Shown here: one piece after another, positions 8,841 through 18,586 of the stretch | Layout: each line of letters starts with the position of its first letter | Numbering within the stretch: the stretch's first letter is position 1 | Made by a program: the position numbers and the translations under genes | Assembly (NCBI GenBank): GCA_016125045.1 | Contig: WGML01000001.1 | Span: forward strand, 1 to 64,000 | Length of the DNA: 64,000 nucleotides | Source of the DNA: a bacterium | Lineage (GTDB): Bacteria > Pseudomonadota > Alphaproteobacteria > Caulobacterales > Hyphomonadaceae | Direction: 5' to 3' | The notes under the pieces: model-generated | Seen by the model: only the letters and a program-made list of their open reading frames with translations | The model's database searches: none | Told to the model about the DNA's origin: nothing

Positions 8841-9986
8841 TCACGCTGCCGCCGGGCCGCCAAGCCCCTTGATCGCACGCTGCATCAGGACGCCGGACCC
8901 GCGTTTCCGGCGCGGCATGATGAAGAACAGGAAACCAAGCACCAGAACGACGCCGATCGGCAGGAGATACTGCATCACGTTGAGCGCAGGATCATCTTCC
9001 GCAGCAGAAACCGACCCGAACGCCGCAAGCCGCAGCAGGACCGCCCCCGTCGCCGCGAGCGCAATCCGGCGTGCATAGCCGCGGCGGCTGAAATCCCCTC
9101 CGAGCACCGCGACGATCGCGATCATCGCCATGGCGATGTTGAGCAGGGGCGCGGCGATGCGCGCATGCCCCTCCGCGAGCAGCTTGTCGGCGTTCCGGTT
9201 GTCGTAGAAATTGGTCATGTCGGGGAAGAAAAGCTCGGTCAGGAACCTGTCGGATTCCTTCAGGATCACGCTTTGTTCGTCCGCGATGAAGGGCGCAAGA
9301 TCGAACGTCCATTGCTGGAACTGGAGCGTGTCGAGCCCGCCTGCGTCGCTCAGCTGCTGGGCCTGGCCGTCGCGCATGATGATGGCCGGCATGCCTTCGA
9401 GGTCGGCGATCGCCCCTGATTTGGCGATATAGGTGGTCGCCCCGGCCGGGTCGCGGGAATCATAGACCAATAGACCGTACAGATCCGACCCGTCCACTTG
9501 CCGGGCGAACACGGTGAGCCCCTCTCCCTGCTCGGCGAACTGCCCCTCCCGGAACAGGGTGGAGGCAAGATCGGTGGACGCATCGCTGAGCGTGGCGCGC
9601 ATTTCCCGGTAGGCCGTCGGCTGGATCCACAGATTGAGCCCGAGGTGCAGGATCGCGGCGAGCGAGGCGAGGCGCAGCACCGGAGAGGCAACCTTCCAGT
9701 TGGACAGGCCCGCGGCCTGGGAGACGACAATCTCATTGTCGCGATGTGCGGCGTTCAGCGCCGAGGTGGTCGCGACAAACACGGCGATGGGCAGGAGCAA
9801 TGACACGATCTGTGGGGCCGCGAGGGTCGACACCCAGAGATATACAAGCATCGAGCGACCATTCTCGACGAGCATGTCGATCTGGGATAACCCTTGCGTC
9901 AACAAGGCGATGAGCGCCAGGCCGAGCACGATCCCGGTCGTCGTGCGGAGCACATTCAAGAAGAGATAGCGTTGGAATCCGAACAT
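8841..9986 (-). CDS. lptF: LPS export ABC transporter permease LptF
   Basis: Partner of LptG, 381 residues, with the same six-helix plus periplasmic-domain organisation. Key segments are MFGFQRYLFLNVLR at the start, NAAHRDNEIVVSQAAGLS (coupling helix) and RFLTELFFPDMTNFYDNRN before the C-terminal helices. It is the first gene of the minus-strand cluster and is divergent from pepA across 99 nt, where the operon promoter should lie. The ATG at MFGF is chosen because upstream residues are Arg/Pro-rich shadow sequence. Confidence 0.92.
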   Translation of the reverse strand: MFGFQRYLFLNVLRTTTGIVLGLALIALLTQGLSQIDMLVENGRSMLVYLWVSTLAAPQIVSLLLPIAVFVATTSALNAAHRDNEIVVSQAAGLSNWKVASPVLRLASLAAILHLGLNLWIQPTAYREMRATLSDASTDLASTLFREGQFAEQGEGLTVFARQVDGSDLYGLLVYDSRDPAGATTYIAKSGAIADLEGMPAIIMRDGQAQQLSDAGGLDTLQFQQWTFDLAPFIADEQSVILKESDRFLTELFFPDMTNFYDNRNADKLLAEGHARIAAPLLNIAMAMIAIVAVLGGDFSRRGYARRIALAATGAVLLRLAAFGSVSAAEDDPALNVMQYLLPIGVVLVLGFLFFIMPRRKRGSGVLMQRAIKGLGGPAAA

Positions 9987-10085
9987 GCACTCGACTCGCC
10001 TCGGCCGCGACCGGCGACCGGTCTCAGGCTGACGACATACCAGCGCCTTCTGTCCAGTCACAATTCAGCTGTGGAATAACTCAAC

Positions 10086-11558
10086 ATGCAGGTCAAATTC
10101 TCCGCCGAGGCCTCCGGCGACGCCCACGCCTACTTCGTGTTCGAGGGAGCAAAAGGGATTGTGTTCCCCGAGGGCGCCCCCGATGAACTCAACGCAGCGG
10201 TGAAGCGCGCAGGGGCCGTCAGCCGGTTCAAAGGTGGAGCCGGTCAGGTTCTTGAATTCCTGTCGCCTGAGTGGAGCAAGGCCGACCGCGTGCTCGTTTG
10301 CGGGGTCGGCAAGAAGGACAAGGCGGGCCCGATCGACTGGCAGAAAGCCGCGGGCGGTGTCGTTAAGCGCCTCATCGCGTCGGGCGCTGAATCTCTGTCA
10401 TTGCTCGGCGCGCCGGAAAAGGCGGTCGCAGCGCAGATCGCCTTCGGGGCGCGGCTGGCGGCCTACCGGTTCGACGCCTATCGGCCGAACCTGAAGAAGG
10501 ACAAGCGACCGACGCTTGAGTCCATCACGGTGGTGTTTGAGTCCGCGACCGCGGCCAAGAACGAATATTCAGCCCTGTCGGCGCGGGCCGAGGGCGTCGA
10601 ACTGGCCCGGGACCTCGTCTCCGAGCCTCCAAATGTGCTGCACCCGGAAAGCTATGCGGAGCGGATCCGGGAGCTCGCGGACCTTGGCGTTGGTGTCGAG
10701 GTGCTTGACGAGCCGGCGATGAAGTCGCTCGGGATGAATTCACTGCTTGGTGTCGGGCAGGGAAGCATCCGCGGGTCGCGCCTCTGCGTCATGGTTTGGT
10801 CGGGCGCCAAGGACAAGTCGGCAAAGCCGCTCATTCTCGTCGGCAAGGGCGTCACGTTCGACACGGGCGGCATCTCCCTGAAGCCCGGGCCCGGCATGGA
10901 AGACATGAAAGGCGACATGGGCGGGTCGGCCGCTGTCGTCGGCGCGATGAAAGCGATCGCGCGCCGCAAGGCCAAGGCGAATGTCGTCGGCATCGTTGGG
11001 CTTGTCGAGAACATGCCGGACGGCGCCGCGCAGCGTCCCGGCGATATCGTCAAGGCGGCGTCGGGCAAGACGATCGAGATCCTGAACACGGACGCCGAAG
11101 GCCGCCTCGTTCTGGCGGATGCGCTCTGGTACGCGCAAACCAAATTCAAGCCACGCGCGGTGATCGATCTCGCGACGCTCACGGGGGCGATTCTCATCTC
11201 GCTCGGTCACGAACATGCCGGCCTGTTCTCCAACGATGACGACCTCGCCGCACAGATCACCTCGGCGGGCCTTGCGGAGGGTGAGCCGGTGTGGCGGCTG
11301 CCGATGGGGACAGCTTACGACAAACAGATCGACAGCGACGTCGCCGACATGAAGAATATCGGCAACCGTTCGGCGGGGTCGATCGTCGCCGCCCAGTTTC
11401 TCCAGCGCTTCGTTGAGGAGGGCGTCGCCTGGGCGCACCTCGACATCGCTGGAACCGCGTGGAAGCCGGGCAATGACAATCCCCTCGAGCCCGTGTGGGC
11501 GACCGGATGGGGCGTGCGCCTGCTCGACCGTCTCGTCGCCGACTCCTACGAAGACTAA
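10086..11558 (+). CDS. pepA: leucyl aminopeptidase (M17)
   Basis: A cytosolic two-metal aminopeptidase that removes N-terminal residues from peptides; 490 residues. The catalytic C-terminal domain shows GKGVTFDTGGISLKP (about 254-268), MKGDMGGSAAVVGAM and the M17 signature NTDAEGRLVLAD (about 335-346), so all metal ligands and the catalytic Arg appear present. The pepA-holC order is common in proteobacteria. In E. coli PepA also binds DNA as XerB; nothing here tests that. Confidence 0.95.
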   Translation: MQVKFSAEASGDAHAYFVFEGAKGIVFPEGAPDELNAAVKRAGAVSRFKGGAGQVLEFLSPEWSKADRVLVCGVGKKDKAGPIDWQKAAGGVVKRLIASGAESLSLLGAPEKAVAAQIAFGARLAAYRFDAYRPNLKKDKRPTLESITVVFESATAAKNEYSALSARAEGVELARDLVSEPPNVLHPESYAERIRELADLGVGVEVLDEPAMKSLGMNSLLGVGQGSIRGSRLCVMVWSGAKDKSAKPLILVGKGVTFDTGGISLKPGPGMEDMKGDMGGSAAVVGAMKAIARRKAKANVVGIVGLVENMPDGAAQRPGDIVKAASGKTIEILNTDAEGRLVLADALWYAQTKFKPRAVIDLATLTGAILISLGHEHAGLFSNDDDLAAQITSAGLAEGEPVWRLPMGTAYDKQIDSDVADMKNIGNRSAGSIVAAQFLQRFVEEGVAWAHLDIAGTAWKPGNDNPLEPVWATGWGVRLLDRLVADSYED

Positions 11559-11570
11559 AGGCGAAGACTG

Positions 11571-12068
11571 GTGGCGACGTCGGGCATCAGGACGAACGCC
11601 GGGTCTGAATGGTCCTTCTACCATGTTGAGCAGGCCAATCTCGATCTGGTGGTCGCAAACCTCCTCGAGAAGTGCCTGGACCGGCGCCTGCGTGTGGTCA
11701 TTCGCGCCGCGGACGAGACGCTGCAACGGCTCGATGGGGCGCTGTGGACTGCCAGGGAGGAGAGTTTTCTGCCGCATGGCCTCGTTGGCGCGGAAGAGGT
11801 GCACCAACCGATCCTGCTCAGTCCTACAGGTGACCCGCGAAACGGCGCCCGGGTCGCGCTCCTGCTCGACGGCTGCGACGCCTTCGAGGCTCCGTTCGAG
11901 CGCTGTCTCGTCGTTTTCGAGGGGAATGACGCCGAAGCCCGGGCCGCGGCGCGCGATCAGTACCGCCGGGCCATCAGCAGGGGTGACGCCGCCCGCTACT
12001 TCCAGCAGACGGGCGATGGCGGGTGGGCGGAGCGGAGCGCGGCGAAGAATTCATCCGGCGAAGGTTGA
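11571..12068 (+). CDS. holC: DNA polymerase III subunit chi
   Basis: The chi subunit links the clamp loader to SSB at the replication fork. The 165-residue product has the chi pattern WSFYHVE near the start, LLEKCLDRRLRVVIRA, LDGALWTAREESFLPHG, LLDGCDAFEAPFERCLVVFEG and the terminal RDQYRRA. The start is a GTG 12 nt after pepA, with AAAGG upstream. Both the position directly after pepA and the sequence support the call. The C-terminal 25 residues are not conserved and look disordered. Confidence 0.88.
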   Translation: MATSGIRTNAGSEWSFYHVEQANLDLVVANLLEKCLDRRLRVVIRAADETLQRLDGALWTAREESFLPHGLVGAEEVHQPILLSPTGDPRNGARVALLLDGCDAFEAPFERCLVVFEGNDAEARAAARDQYRRAISRGDAARYFQQTGDGGWAERSAAKNSSGEG

Positions 12069-12146
12069 GAGGCGCCGCCGGCGCGGCTATAGCCACTGTC
12101 CCGACAGTCCTCCCCGTATCTTGCGGTCCATCAGGAAAGCCCATCC

Positions 12147-12569
12147 ATGCCCGTGCAGCGCACCCTCTCGATCATCAAGCCGGACGCCACGGAGCGCAAC
12201 CTGACGGGCGCCATCAACGCCGTATTCGAGGAAGCCGGTCTTCGGATCGTCGCCCAGAAGCGCATTCGCATGACCCGCGCGCAGGCGGAAGGCTTCTACG
12301 CCGAGCATAAGGCTCGTGGGTTTTTTGGTGAACTCGTTGACTTCATGATCTCCGGGCCGGTGGTGGTGCAGGTGCTCGAAGGCGAGGACGCGGTGGCCCG
12401 CAACCGGGAAGTCATGGGCGCGACGAACCCGGCGAACGCGGCCGAAGGCACCGTCCGCAAGCGGTTCGCCAAGTCGATCGGCGAAAACTCGGTCCATGGA
12501 TCGGACGGCGAGGCGAGCGCCGAGCGCGAGATTGCGTTCTTCTTCAACCTCGCCGAAATCGTCGGCTGA
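12147..12569 (+). CDS. ndk: nucleoside diphosphate kinase
   Basis: Transfers the gamma phosphate of ATP to NDPs through a phosphohistidine. At 140 residues it is full length; KPDATERN (11-18), the active-site NSVHGSDG with His117, and [17 protein letters not shown] are all conserved. It lies 78 nt after holC and may have its own promoter. The stop is 15 nt from the convergent purN stop; a 7-bp GC stem (12570-12576 with 12589-12595) spans that junction but lacks T-runs. Confidence 0.97.
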   Translation: MPVQRTLSIIKPDATERNLTGAINAVFEEAGLRIVAQKRIRMTRAQAEGFYAEHKARGFFGELVDFMISGPVVVQVLEGEDAVARNREVMGATNPANAAEGTVRKRFAKSIGENSVHGSDGEASAEREIAFFFNLAEIVG

Positions 12570-12584
12570 CGCCCGCTTGGCTCG

Positions 12585-13223
12585 TTACGCGGGCGCGGAG
12601 AGAAACACCGGGTCGCCGGAAGCGGCCACGATCTCGTTCAGGCTGAGCCGTTCGCCCGACGCAACCGCAGCAAGACAGCGCGGATAGAGGAGATGTTCGG
12701 CCCGCAGCACGCGCGCTGCGAGGGTTTCAGCGTTGTCATCCGCATGCACGAGGACCGACGCTCTGCCGATCACCGCCCCGGCGTCGACTTCTGGAACAAC
12801 GTGGTGGACCGAGCAGCCATGCACGGCGACGCCTGCCGCGAGCGCGCGCTCATGTGTGTCCAGACCGGGAAAGGCCGGCAGCAGCGACGGGTGGATGTTG
12901 ATCAGCCGCCCCTCCCACCGCTTGACGAAGGAAGCGGTGAGCACACGCATGAAGCCGGCGAGCGCGATCAGTTCCGTGCTGCTGGAGTCGAGCATGCGGT
13001 TCAGCTCCGCCTCGAACGCGGTCCGCCCGGCGAACGCGCGATGATCAACCGCCCGTGTCGGCGCGCCGAGCGCGGCGGCGCGCGATAACCCCTCCGCCTC
13101 GGGTCGGTTCGACACGACAAGCACGGGATCGGCTGGAAAACCGTCGGTGCGGCAGGCCTCAAGCAGTGAGACCATGTTGGAGCCGCGCCCCGAGATGAGA
13201 ATGGCGAGCCGCTTGCGGGTCAC
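12585..13223 (-). CDS. purN: phosphoribosylglycinamide formyltransferase
   Basis: Third step of de novo purine synthesis: formylates GAR using 10-formyl-THF. The N-terminal [11 protein letters not shown], the folate/catalytic [21 protein letters not shown] and [17 protein letters not shown] contain the conserved Asn-His-Asp catalytic set. The start is a GTG that overlaps the purM TGA by 4 nt (GTGA), giving 212 residues as expected. Longer in-frame versions only add Arg-rich shadow sequence from purM. Confidence 0.95.
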   Translation of the reverse strand: MTRKRLAILISGRGSNMVSLLEACRTDGFPADPVLVVSNRPEAEGLSRAAALGAPTRAVDHRAFAGRTAFEAELNRMLDSSSTELIALAGFMRVLTASFVKRWEGRLINIHPSLLPAFPGLDTHERALAAGVAVHGCSVHHVVPEVDAGAVIGRASVLVHADDNAETLAARVLRAEHLLYPRCLAAVASGERLSLNEIVAASGDPVFLSAPA

Positions 13224-14242
13224 GCGGGCGCGAGGTCCCCGGCGATGAAGGGGTGTTCTCCGGCGGCGCGGAGGTCGCCCAGCACCGCGTCCACATCGCC
13301 CGGGGCGACCGCGATCAGCATTCCCGTTCCGCAATTGAATGTCCGCCGCATCTCCGCATCGTCAACCCCCCCCGCCGACTTCAGCCAGCGGAATACGTCC
13401 GGCATCGGCGCCGAGGTCTCCGTCAGGCGCGGCTGAAGGGTTGGAGGGCACATCCGAGGCGGGTTTTCGACAAGGCCCCCACCGGTGATGTGGGCGAGAC
13501 CCTTGATCCGACCGCTGCGGATCACCGGCAGCAGCGCGCGAACATAGATGCGCGTCGGCGTCAGCAGCGACTGGGCGAGCGTGCCTTCGGCGAAGGGGGA
13601 TGGTGCATCCCACGCGAGGCCCGATCGGGCGACGATCGCCCGGATCATCGAGTATCCATTGGAATGGGGACCGGAGGACGGCAGGCCGAGAAGGACGTCG
13701 CCGGCGGTCATGTCCGATGTCCGCGGCAACACCATGGTGCGTTCAACCGCGCCGACCGTGAACCCAGCGAGATCGTAGTGGCCGGGCGGATACATGCCCG
13801 GCATTTCCGCCGTCTCGCCGCCTATGAGCGCGCAACCGGCGAGCCGGCAACCCTCGGCGACGCCTGCGACGACTGTTTCAGCGACCCCGACATCAAGCTT
13901 GCCCGTCGCGAAATAATCAAGAAAAAACAGTGGCTCCGCGCCTTGTGCGAGAACGTCGTTGACGCACATCGCCACGAGATCGACGCCGATGCCCTCATGC
14001 CGCCCGGAGGCGATTGCGATCAACAGCTTGGTGCCGACCCCATCCGTGCCCGCGACCAGAACCGGGTCTGTGAAGCCCGCCGCCTTCAGGTCGAAGAGTC
14101 CGCCAAATCCGCCGAGCGCCGCGTCCGTTCCAAGCCGCTTCGTCGCGGCGGCGAGCGGAGCGATGCGAGCCACGAGCGCTTCACCCGCATCGATATCGAC
14201 GCCAGCGTCGCGGTAGCTCATCGGGGAGGGAGGCGTGGCCAT
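13220..14242 (-). CDS. purM: phosphoribosylformylglycinamidine cyclo-ligase (AIR synthetase)
   Basis: Fifth step of purine synthesis, closing the imidazole ring of AIR. The signature [16 protein letters not shown] opens the protein, followed by [40 protein letters not shown] and [14 protein letters not shown]. The start at [14 protein letters not shown] has an AGGG-containing stretch upstream; the ATG seven codons later lacks one. It is the first gene of purM-purN, divergent from the DUF2066 gene over 125 nt that should hold promoters for both. Confidence 0.95.
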   Translation of the reverse strand: MATPPSPMSYRDAGVDIDAGEALVARIAPLAAATKRLGTDAALGGFGGLFDLKAAGFTDPVLVAGTDGVGTKLLIAIASGRHEGIGVDLVAMCVNDVLAQGAEPLFFLDYFATGKLDVGVAETVVAGVAEGCRLAGCALIGGETAEMPGMYPPGHYDLAGFTVGAVERTMVLPRTSDMTAGDVLLGLPSSGPHSNGYSMIRAIVARSGLAWDAPSPFAEGTLAQSLLTPTRIYVRALLPVIRSGRIKGLAHITGGGLVENPPRMCPPTLQPRLTETSAPMPDVFRWLKSAGGVDDAEMRRTFNCGTGMLIAVAPGDVDAVLGDLRAAGEHPFIAGDLAPA

Positions 14243-14367
14243 GACGCCCTGTTCGCTATCATGCACCGTGATCCGCCGCCACCCCGTTTCGAGCAAGCGG
14301 CCCATCGTCTGTGGATGGTGTGATAGGCGGCTTCGCAAACCTTCCGCCGGCTGCTAGTTTTCGGTCC

Positions 14368-15372
14368 ATGAACAAGCCCGCATTCCTTCTCCTGTCCGCC
14401 TTGCTGCTCTGCGCCGCTCCGCCAGGGTTTGCCGACCCGTTCAAGGTTCGCTCGGTGGCCGTGGAGGTGACGGGCGTGTCGTCCGTCGACGGGCAGCGCG
14501 CGGCGCAATCGGAAGCCAAGACCAAGGCCGCCAACCAGCTTGTCCGGCGTCTGACGCTGGCGGAGGATCGGTCGGCCGCCGGGGGGCTGGTGATCGACGC
14601 GGCGACCGCGCTTCGCCTGGCGGCGGGCGTGGATACGGAGGACGAGAAGCGCAGCGCCACAAGCTACCGCGCCGTGGTGACGGTCAATTTCGACCCGAGG
14701 GCGGTGCGCAGCTATCTTGACGCCCGCAATGTCCCGTTCGTCGAATCACAGGCCGCCAAGGCCATGATCGTGCCGGTTTCGGGGCCAGGGGTCAGCGTCC
14801 AGTCCTGGGGTGCCGCCTGGAGCGGCGCGGTGGATGCGGAGGCCCTCACACCCTATGCAGCGTCTCAGGAGTCGTGGGATCGTTCCCCGGCCTGGGAGTC
14901 CCTTCAGGCCGAAGCCCGCACGCTCGGCGCGCTGCGGGCCGTGTTGGCGGAGGCCTATCTCGAGCGCGGCCAGATTTATGTGAAGCTGACGGACCGGCGC
15001 TTTGCCGAGCCCGACGTCACCCTCGCGATCGCTGGCCCGTTCGCGGACCTTACCAGCGCGCGCAATGGCGTCGTCGCCGAGATGGAGACCGCCTGGAAGC
15101 GCTCTTCGATCATTCGCAGCGTTGGGTCGACCGGCATGTCGCTCGTCGCGCGGTTCTCGACACTGGCGGACTGGGTGCGGATCCACCGCGGGCTGGAAGG
15201 CTCGCGCATCATCTCAGCGCTCCAGGTCGAAGCGCTCACCACTCGCGGCGCGGATGTCAGTTTTGTCTACGCCGGCCGTCCCGATCAGCTCGCGGCGGAC
15301 CTCCGCGCGAAGGGCCTCTACCTGCGAGCGGGTGAGACCGGCTGGACCCTCGAGGCGTCGGCGGGGCAATGA
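14368..15372 (+). CDS. DUF2066 exported protein
   Basis: A 334-residue protein with a signal peptide (residues 1-22, ending GFA). The N-terminal half matches the DUF2066 pattern: FKVRSVAVEVTGVSSVDGQRAAQSEAKTKAANQLVRRL (quoted in pieces: VTGVSS, AKTKAANQLVRRLTL), then YRAVVTVNFDPRAVRSYLDA. No enzymatic motif is seen and no function is established for the family. The gene sits between purM (divergent) and hdaA (4-nt ATGA overlap), a linkage seen in many Alphaproteobacteria. Periplasmic location is inferred from the signal peptide. Confidence 0.8.
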   Translation: MNKPAFLLLSALLLCAAPPGFADPFKVRSVAVEVTGVSSVDGQRAAQSEAKTKAANQLVRRLTLAEDRSAAGGLVIDAATALRLAAGVDTEDEKRSATSYRAVVTVNFDPRAVRSYLDARNVPFVESQAAKAMIVPVSGPGVSVQSWGAAWSGAVDAEALTPYAASQESWDRSPAWESLQAEARTLGALRAVLAEAYLERGQIYVKLTDRRFAEPDVTLAIAGPFADLTSARNGVVAEMETAWKRSSIIRSVGSTGMSLVARFSTLADWVRIHRGLEGSRIISALQVEALTTRGADVSFVYAGRPDQLAADLRAKGLYLRAGETGWTLEASAGQ

Positions 15373-16136
15373 CCGGACCGCCTGTCCCGGATGGGGATCA
15401 GGCGCCTGCGGCCCCTCTCCCGGACCCCTCCGACGCGGCCCGGCAATTGAGATTAGCCTTCCCCCGCGCCAGCACCTCGCATCGGCCGCTCATCGAAACC
15501 GCCCCTTACGCGCCTGCGCTGAGCCTGCTGCGCCGCTGGTCCGACTGGCCTGGTGGCCAGCTGGCGTTGACCGGGCCGCCTGCGTCCGGAAAGTCGAGGC
15601 TGTTGGCGGAGTGGTCCCGGTGGTCCGGCGCGGGGGTGCTCGACGCCAGGCGTCTGGCCGCGGCGTCGCTCCAGGAGATTGCCGAGTATGCGGCCCGTCC
15701 GCTCGCGATCGATGACGCCCATCTCGTTCCAGAGAGCGCCGGCGAGACGCTGCTCGCCGCCCTGAACATCGCGAGGTCCCGGGGCGCGCCGGTGCTGCTT
15801 TCAGGTGTGGACGCACCTTCGGGCTGGGCGACGTCGCCGCCGGATCTGGTCTCAAGACTGAAGGCTGCGCCCACCATCGCGATCAGCGACCCCGACGAAG
15901 AGACCCTCACCGAACTCCTGATCGAGGAGAGTGCGAGGCGTTTTCTCACCCTGCCTCGAGAGACGGCGGCGTTTCTCGTCGCCCGCATGGAGCGCAGCTA
16001 TGCGGAGGTGACGGCGTTGTGCGACCGTCTTGAACGAGACGCAGGGGCGAGTCTCTCCAGGTTGTCGGCGGGACGGATCGTCGCGGACCGCTTGTCGGGC
16101 GACGCCGAGGGCGCGGCCGACGATCCGGACGTATGA
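15369..16136 (+). CDS. hdaA: DnaA regulatory inactivator HdaA-like
   Basis: A 255-residue DnaA-like AAA+ protein without the C-terminal DNA-binding domain IV of DnaA. Near the N-terminus QLRLAF (26-31) fits a beta-clamp-binding motif, as in Hda proteins. A Walker A-like TGPPASGKSRL follows at about 70-80 and a Walker B-like LAIDDAH at about 116. Hda/HdaA with the sliding clamp stimulates DnaA-ATP hydrolysis and so limits re-initiation. It overlaps the DUF2066 gene by 4 nt. The alternative is a generic chromosomal replication initiator-like ATPase; the clamp motif favours HdaA. Confidence 0.82.
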   Translation: MTGPPVPDGDQAPAAPLPDPSDAARQLRLAFPRASTSHRPLIETAPYAPALSLLRRWSDWPGGQLALTGPPASGKSRLLAEWSRWSGAGVLDARRLAAASLQEIAEYAARPLAIDDAHLVPESAGETLLAALNIARSRGAPVLLSGVDAPSGWATSPPDLVSRLKAAPTIAISDPDEETLTELLIEESARRFLTLPRETAAFLVARMERSYAEVTALCDRLERDAGASLSRLSAGRIVADRLSGDAEGAADDPDV

Positions 16137-16249
16137 AGCCGGTCGAAATCCGTTCTGAAAGTGCAATTCGGCTCCCCGACGGAGCGGATTCGTAACAGAA
16201 GTCGGTTACACTCCTTCGATCTCACCGATCAAAGACGAGAGGATCCTAC

Positions 16250-18520
16250 GTGGCGCGCGGGCCGGACAAATCAAAGGCGAAGATGGGAACCGCAGGGCGC
16301 CGAAAGACCGCGCGGCCATCGACGCGTCGCGCCGCCGCGCTCGGTCAGACGAAAACCCGCCGCGCGCTCGACGCCGGGCCTGCCGCCGCGGCGGCGTCTG
16401 ATCTCGCCGACCGTCCGGAGCGTTTCTTCAATCGGGAGCTGTCCTGGCTCGCGTTCAATACCCGCGTTCTGGAGGAGGCGGAAAACCCCGCGCATCCCTT
16501 GCTTGAGCGGCTGCGCTTCCTGTCGATTTCGGGCAGCAATCTCGACGAATTCTACATGGTGCGGGTCGCCGGCCTGCGCGGGCAGGTGCGCGCCGGAATC
16601 CAGCGTCCAAGTCAGGACGGGCTCACGCCCGCAGAACAGATCAAGCGCGTCAATGCGCTCGCAAGCGAGCTCATGGCGGCGCAGCAACGGGTCTGGTCGA
16701 AGCTGCGCACCGAAATGGAGCGTGAAGGCATCGTCGTGCTCGGCTGCGCGGAGATTTCCGACGGTGATCGCGACTGGTTGCGGCAGGTGTTCATGGAGCG
16801 CATCTACCCGATGCTCACGCCGCTTGCGATCGATCCGGCGCATCCGTTTCCGTTCATTCCGAACCAGGGGTTTGCGGTCGGCTTCTCGCTGCGTCGCCGC
16901 GAAGACGGGACGCGGATGCGGGCGCTCGCGCCGATGCCGACGCACGCCGACCGGTTCATTCCGCTTCCGGCGCTCGACGGCGTGCAGAGGTTCATCTCGC
17001 TCGAAGACATCATTACGCTGTTTCAGGACACCCTGTTTCCGGACTGCGAGTTTCACGGGCGGTGCGTGCTGCGCGTGATCCGCGACAGCGATATCGAAAT
17101 CGAGGAAGAAGCCGAAGACCTCGTTCGGGAATTCGAAACGCTGCTGAAGCGTCGTCGCCGCGGGCAGATCGTCAGGCTCAAGATCGAGAACGACGCACCG
17201 GCGGATCTCAAGCGCTTCTTCGCCGAGGCGGTCGGCGCGGAGCCCGCCGATGTGGTCGAAGTCGACGGCGTCATGGGCGTCGGCCAGCTCAGCCAGCTCA
17301 TAGGTGAATCCCGTCCGGACTTGCTGTTCAACCCTTACGAACCCCGGTTTCCAGAACGCATCCGTGAGTATCAGGGGGATTGTTTCGCCGCGATCAGGGC
17401 CAAGGACATCCTCGTCCATCACCCGTATGAATCATTCGATGTCGTGCTTCAGTTCCTGACGCAGGCGGCGCGAGATCCCAACGTCGTCACGATCAAGCAG
17501 ACGCTCTATCGGACATCGAAGAACTCGCCGATCGTGGCGGCGCTCATCGAGGCGGCGGAGGCCGGCAAGAATGTCACCGCGCTGGTGGAGATCAAGGCGC
17601 GGTTCGATGAGGAAGCAAATCTGCGGTGGGCGCGGGACCTCGAACGGGCGGGCGTTCAGGTCGTATTCGGCTTCATAGAGCTCAAGACCCACTCAAAAGT
17701 CAGTCTGGTCGTCCGCAGGGAGCAGGGCGTCCTGCGCACCTACACGCATTTCGGAACAGGGAATTATCACCCCATCACCGCCAGAATCTATGACGACCTG
17801 TCGCTGTTCACCGCGGATGACGCGTTCGGGCGCGACGCCAACCGCCTGTTCAATTTCGTCACGGGCTACTCGCGGCCGCAGGAACTGGAGCGGATCGCCC
17901 TGTCGCCGGTCAATCTGAAGGAGACGATCCTGCAGCTGATCCAGGAGGAGATCGACCATTCGGCCGCCGGACGGCCGAGCGGCATATGGGTGAAGCTGAA
18001 CTCCCTCGTTGATCCGACCGTGATCGACGCGCTCTACCGAGCGAGCGGCGCCGGCGTGCCGATCCAGCTCGTCGTTCGCGGCATTTGCTGCCTGCGGCCC
18101 GGCATTCCCGGCCTCTCGGAGCGGATCGAGGTGCGCAGCATCGTCGGCCGCTTCCTTGAACACTCCCGCATCGCATGCTTCGGGGCGGGGCACGGGTTGC
18201 CGTCCGATCAGGCCAAGGTGTTCATTTCCTCCGCCGACTGGATGCCGCGAAATCTCGATCGGCGGGTGGAGGCGTTGACGCCGGTGCTGAACCCCACCGT
18301 GCACAATCAGGTGCTCGACCAGATCATGCTCGCCAATCTCAATGACCGCGCACAGAGCTGGAGGCTGCAGCCCGACGGATCCTATGTGCGCCTCGAGCCC
18401 GCAAAGGGCGAGCCGGCCTTCAGCGCCCACGAGTATTTCATGCGGAATCCAAGTCTGTCGGGGCGGGGCAGCGCGCTCCAGCTCGCGACGCCGCCGGAAC
18501 TGTCCTCCCGCGACGGATAG
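16250..18520 (+). CDS. ppk: polyphosphate kinase 1
   Basis: Makes inorganic polyphosphate from ATP through a phosphohistidine. The 756-residue protein shows [46 protein letters not shown], the first catalytic-His segment [10 protein letters not shown] (about residue 500) and the second phospholipase-D-like site [11 protein letters not shown] (about 640). The start is a GTG with AGAGG 7 nt upstream; residues 1-55 are a basic Ala/Arg-rich extension, and an ATG 11 codons in is possible. A dyad GTAAC-N8-GTTAC lies at 16192-16209 upstream. ppx follows 66 nt later. Confidence 0.96.
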   Translation: MARGPDKSKAKMGTAGRRKTARPSTRRAAALGQTKTRRALDAGPAAAAASDLADRPERFFNRELSWLAFNTRVLEEAENPAHPLLERLRFLSISGSNLDEFYMVRVAGLRGQVRAGIQRPSQDGLTPAEQIKRVNALASELMAAQQRVWSKLRTEMEREGIVVLGCAEISDGDRDWLRQVFMERIYPMLTPLAIDPAHPFPFIPNQGFAVGFSLRRREDGTRMRALAPMPTHADRFIPLPALDGVQRFISLEDIITLFQDTLFPDCEFHGRCVLRVIRDSDIEIEEEAEDLVREFETLLKRRRRGQIVRLKIENDAPADLKRFFAEAVGAEPADVVEVDGVMGVGQLSQLIGESRPDLLFNPYEPRFPERIREYQGDCFAAIRAKDILVHHPYESFDVVLQFLTQAARDPNVVTIKQTLYRTSKNSPIVAALIEAAEAGKNVTALVEIKARFDEEANLRWARDLERAGVQVVFGFIELKTHSKVSLVVRREQGVLRTYTHFGTGNYHPITARIYDDLSLFTADDAFGRDANRLFNFVTGYSRPQELERIALSPVNLKETILQLIQEEIDHSAAGRPSGIWVKLNSLVDPTVIDALYRASGAGVPIQLVVRGICCLRPGIPGLSERIEVRSIVGRFLEHSRIACFGAGHGLPSDQAKVFISSADWMPRNLDRRVEALTPVLNPTVHNQVLDQIMLANLNDRAQSWRLQPDGSYVRLEPAKGEPAFSAHEYFMRNPSLSGRGSALQLATPPELSSRDG

Positions 18521-18586
18521 CGCCTTGACGTCCGCCGCTGAGCCGCCCAACTGGCGCGGTGCGTCACGGAGCGGGAACGGGATCGC

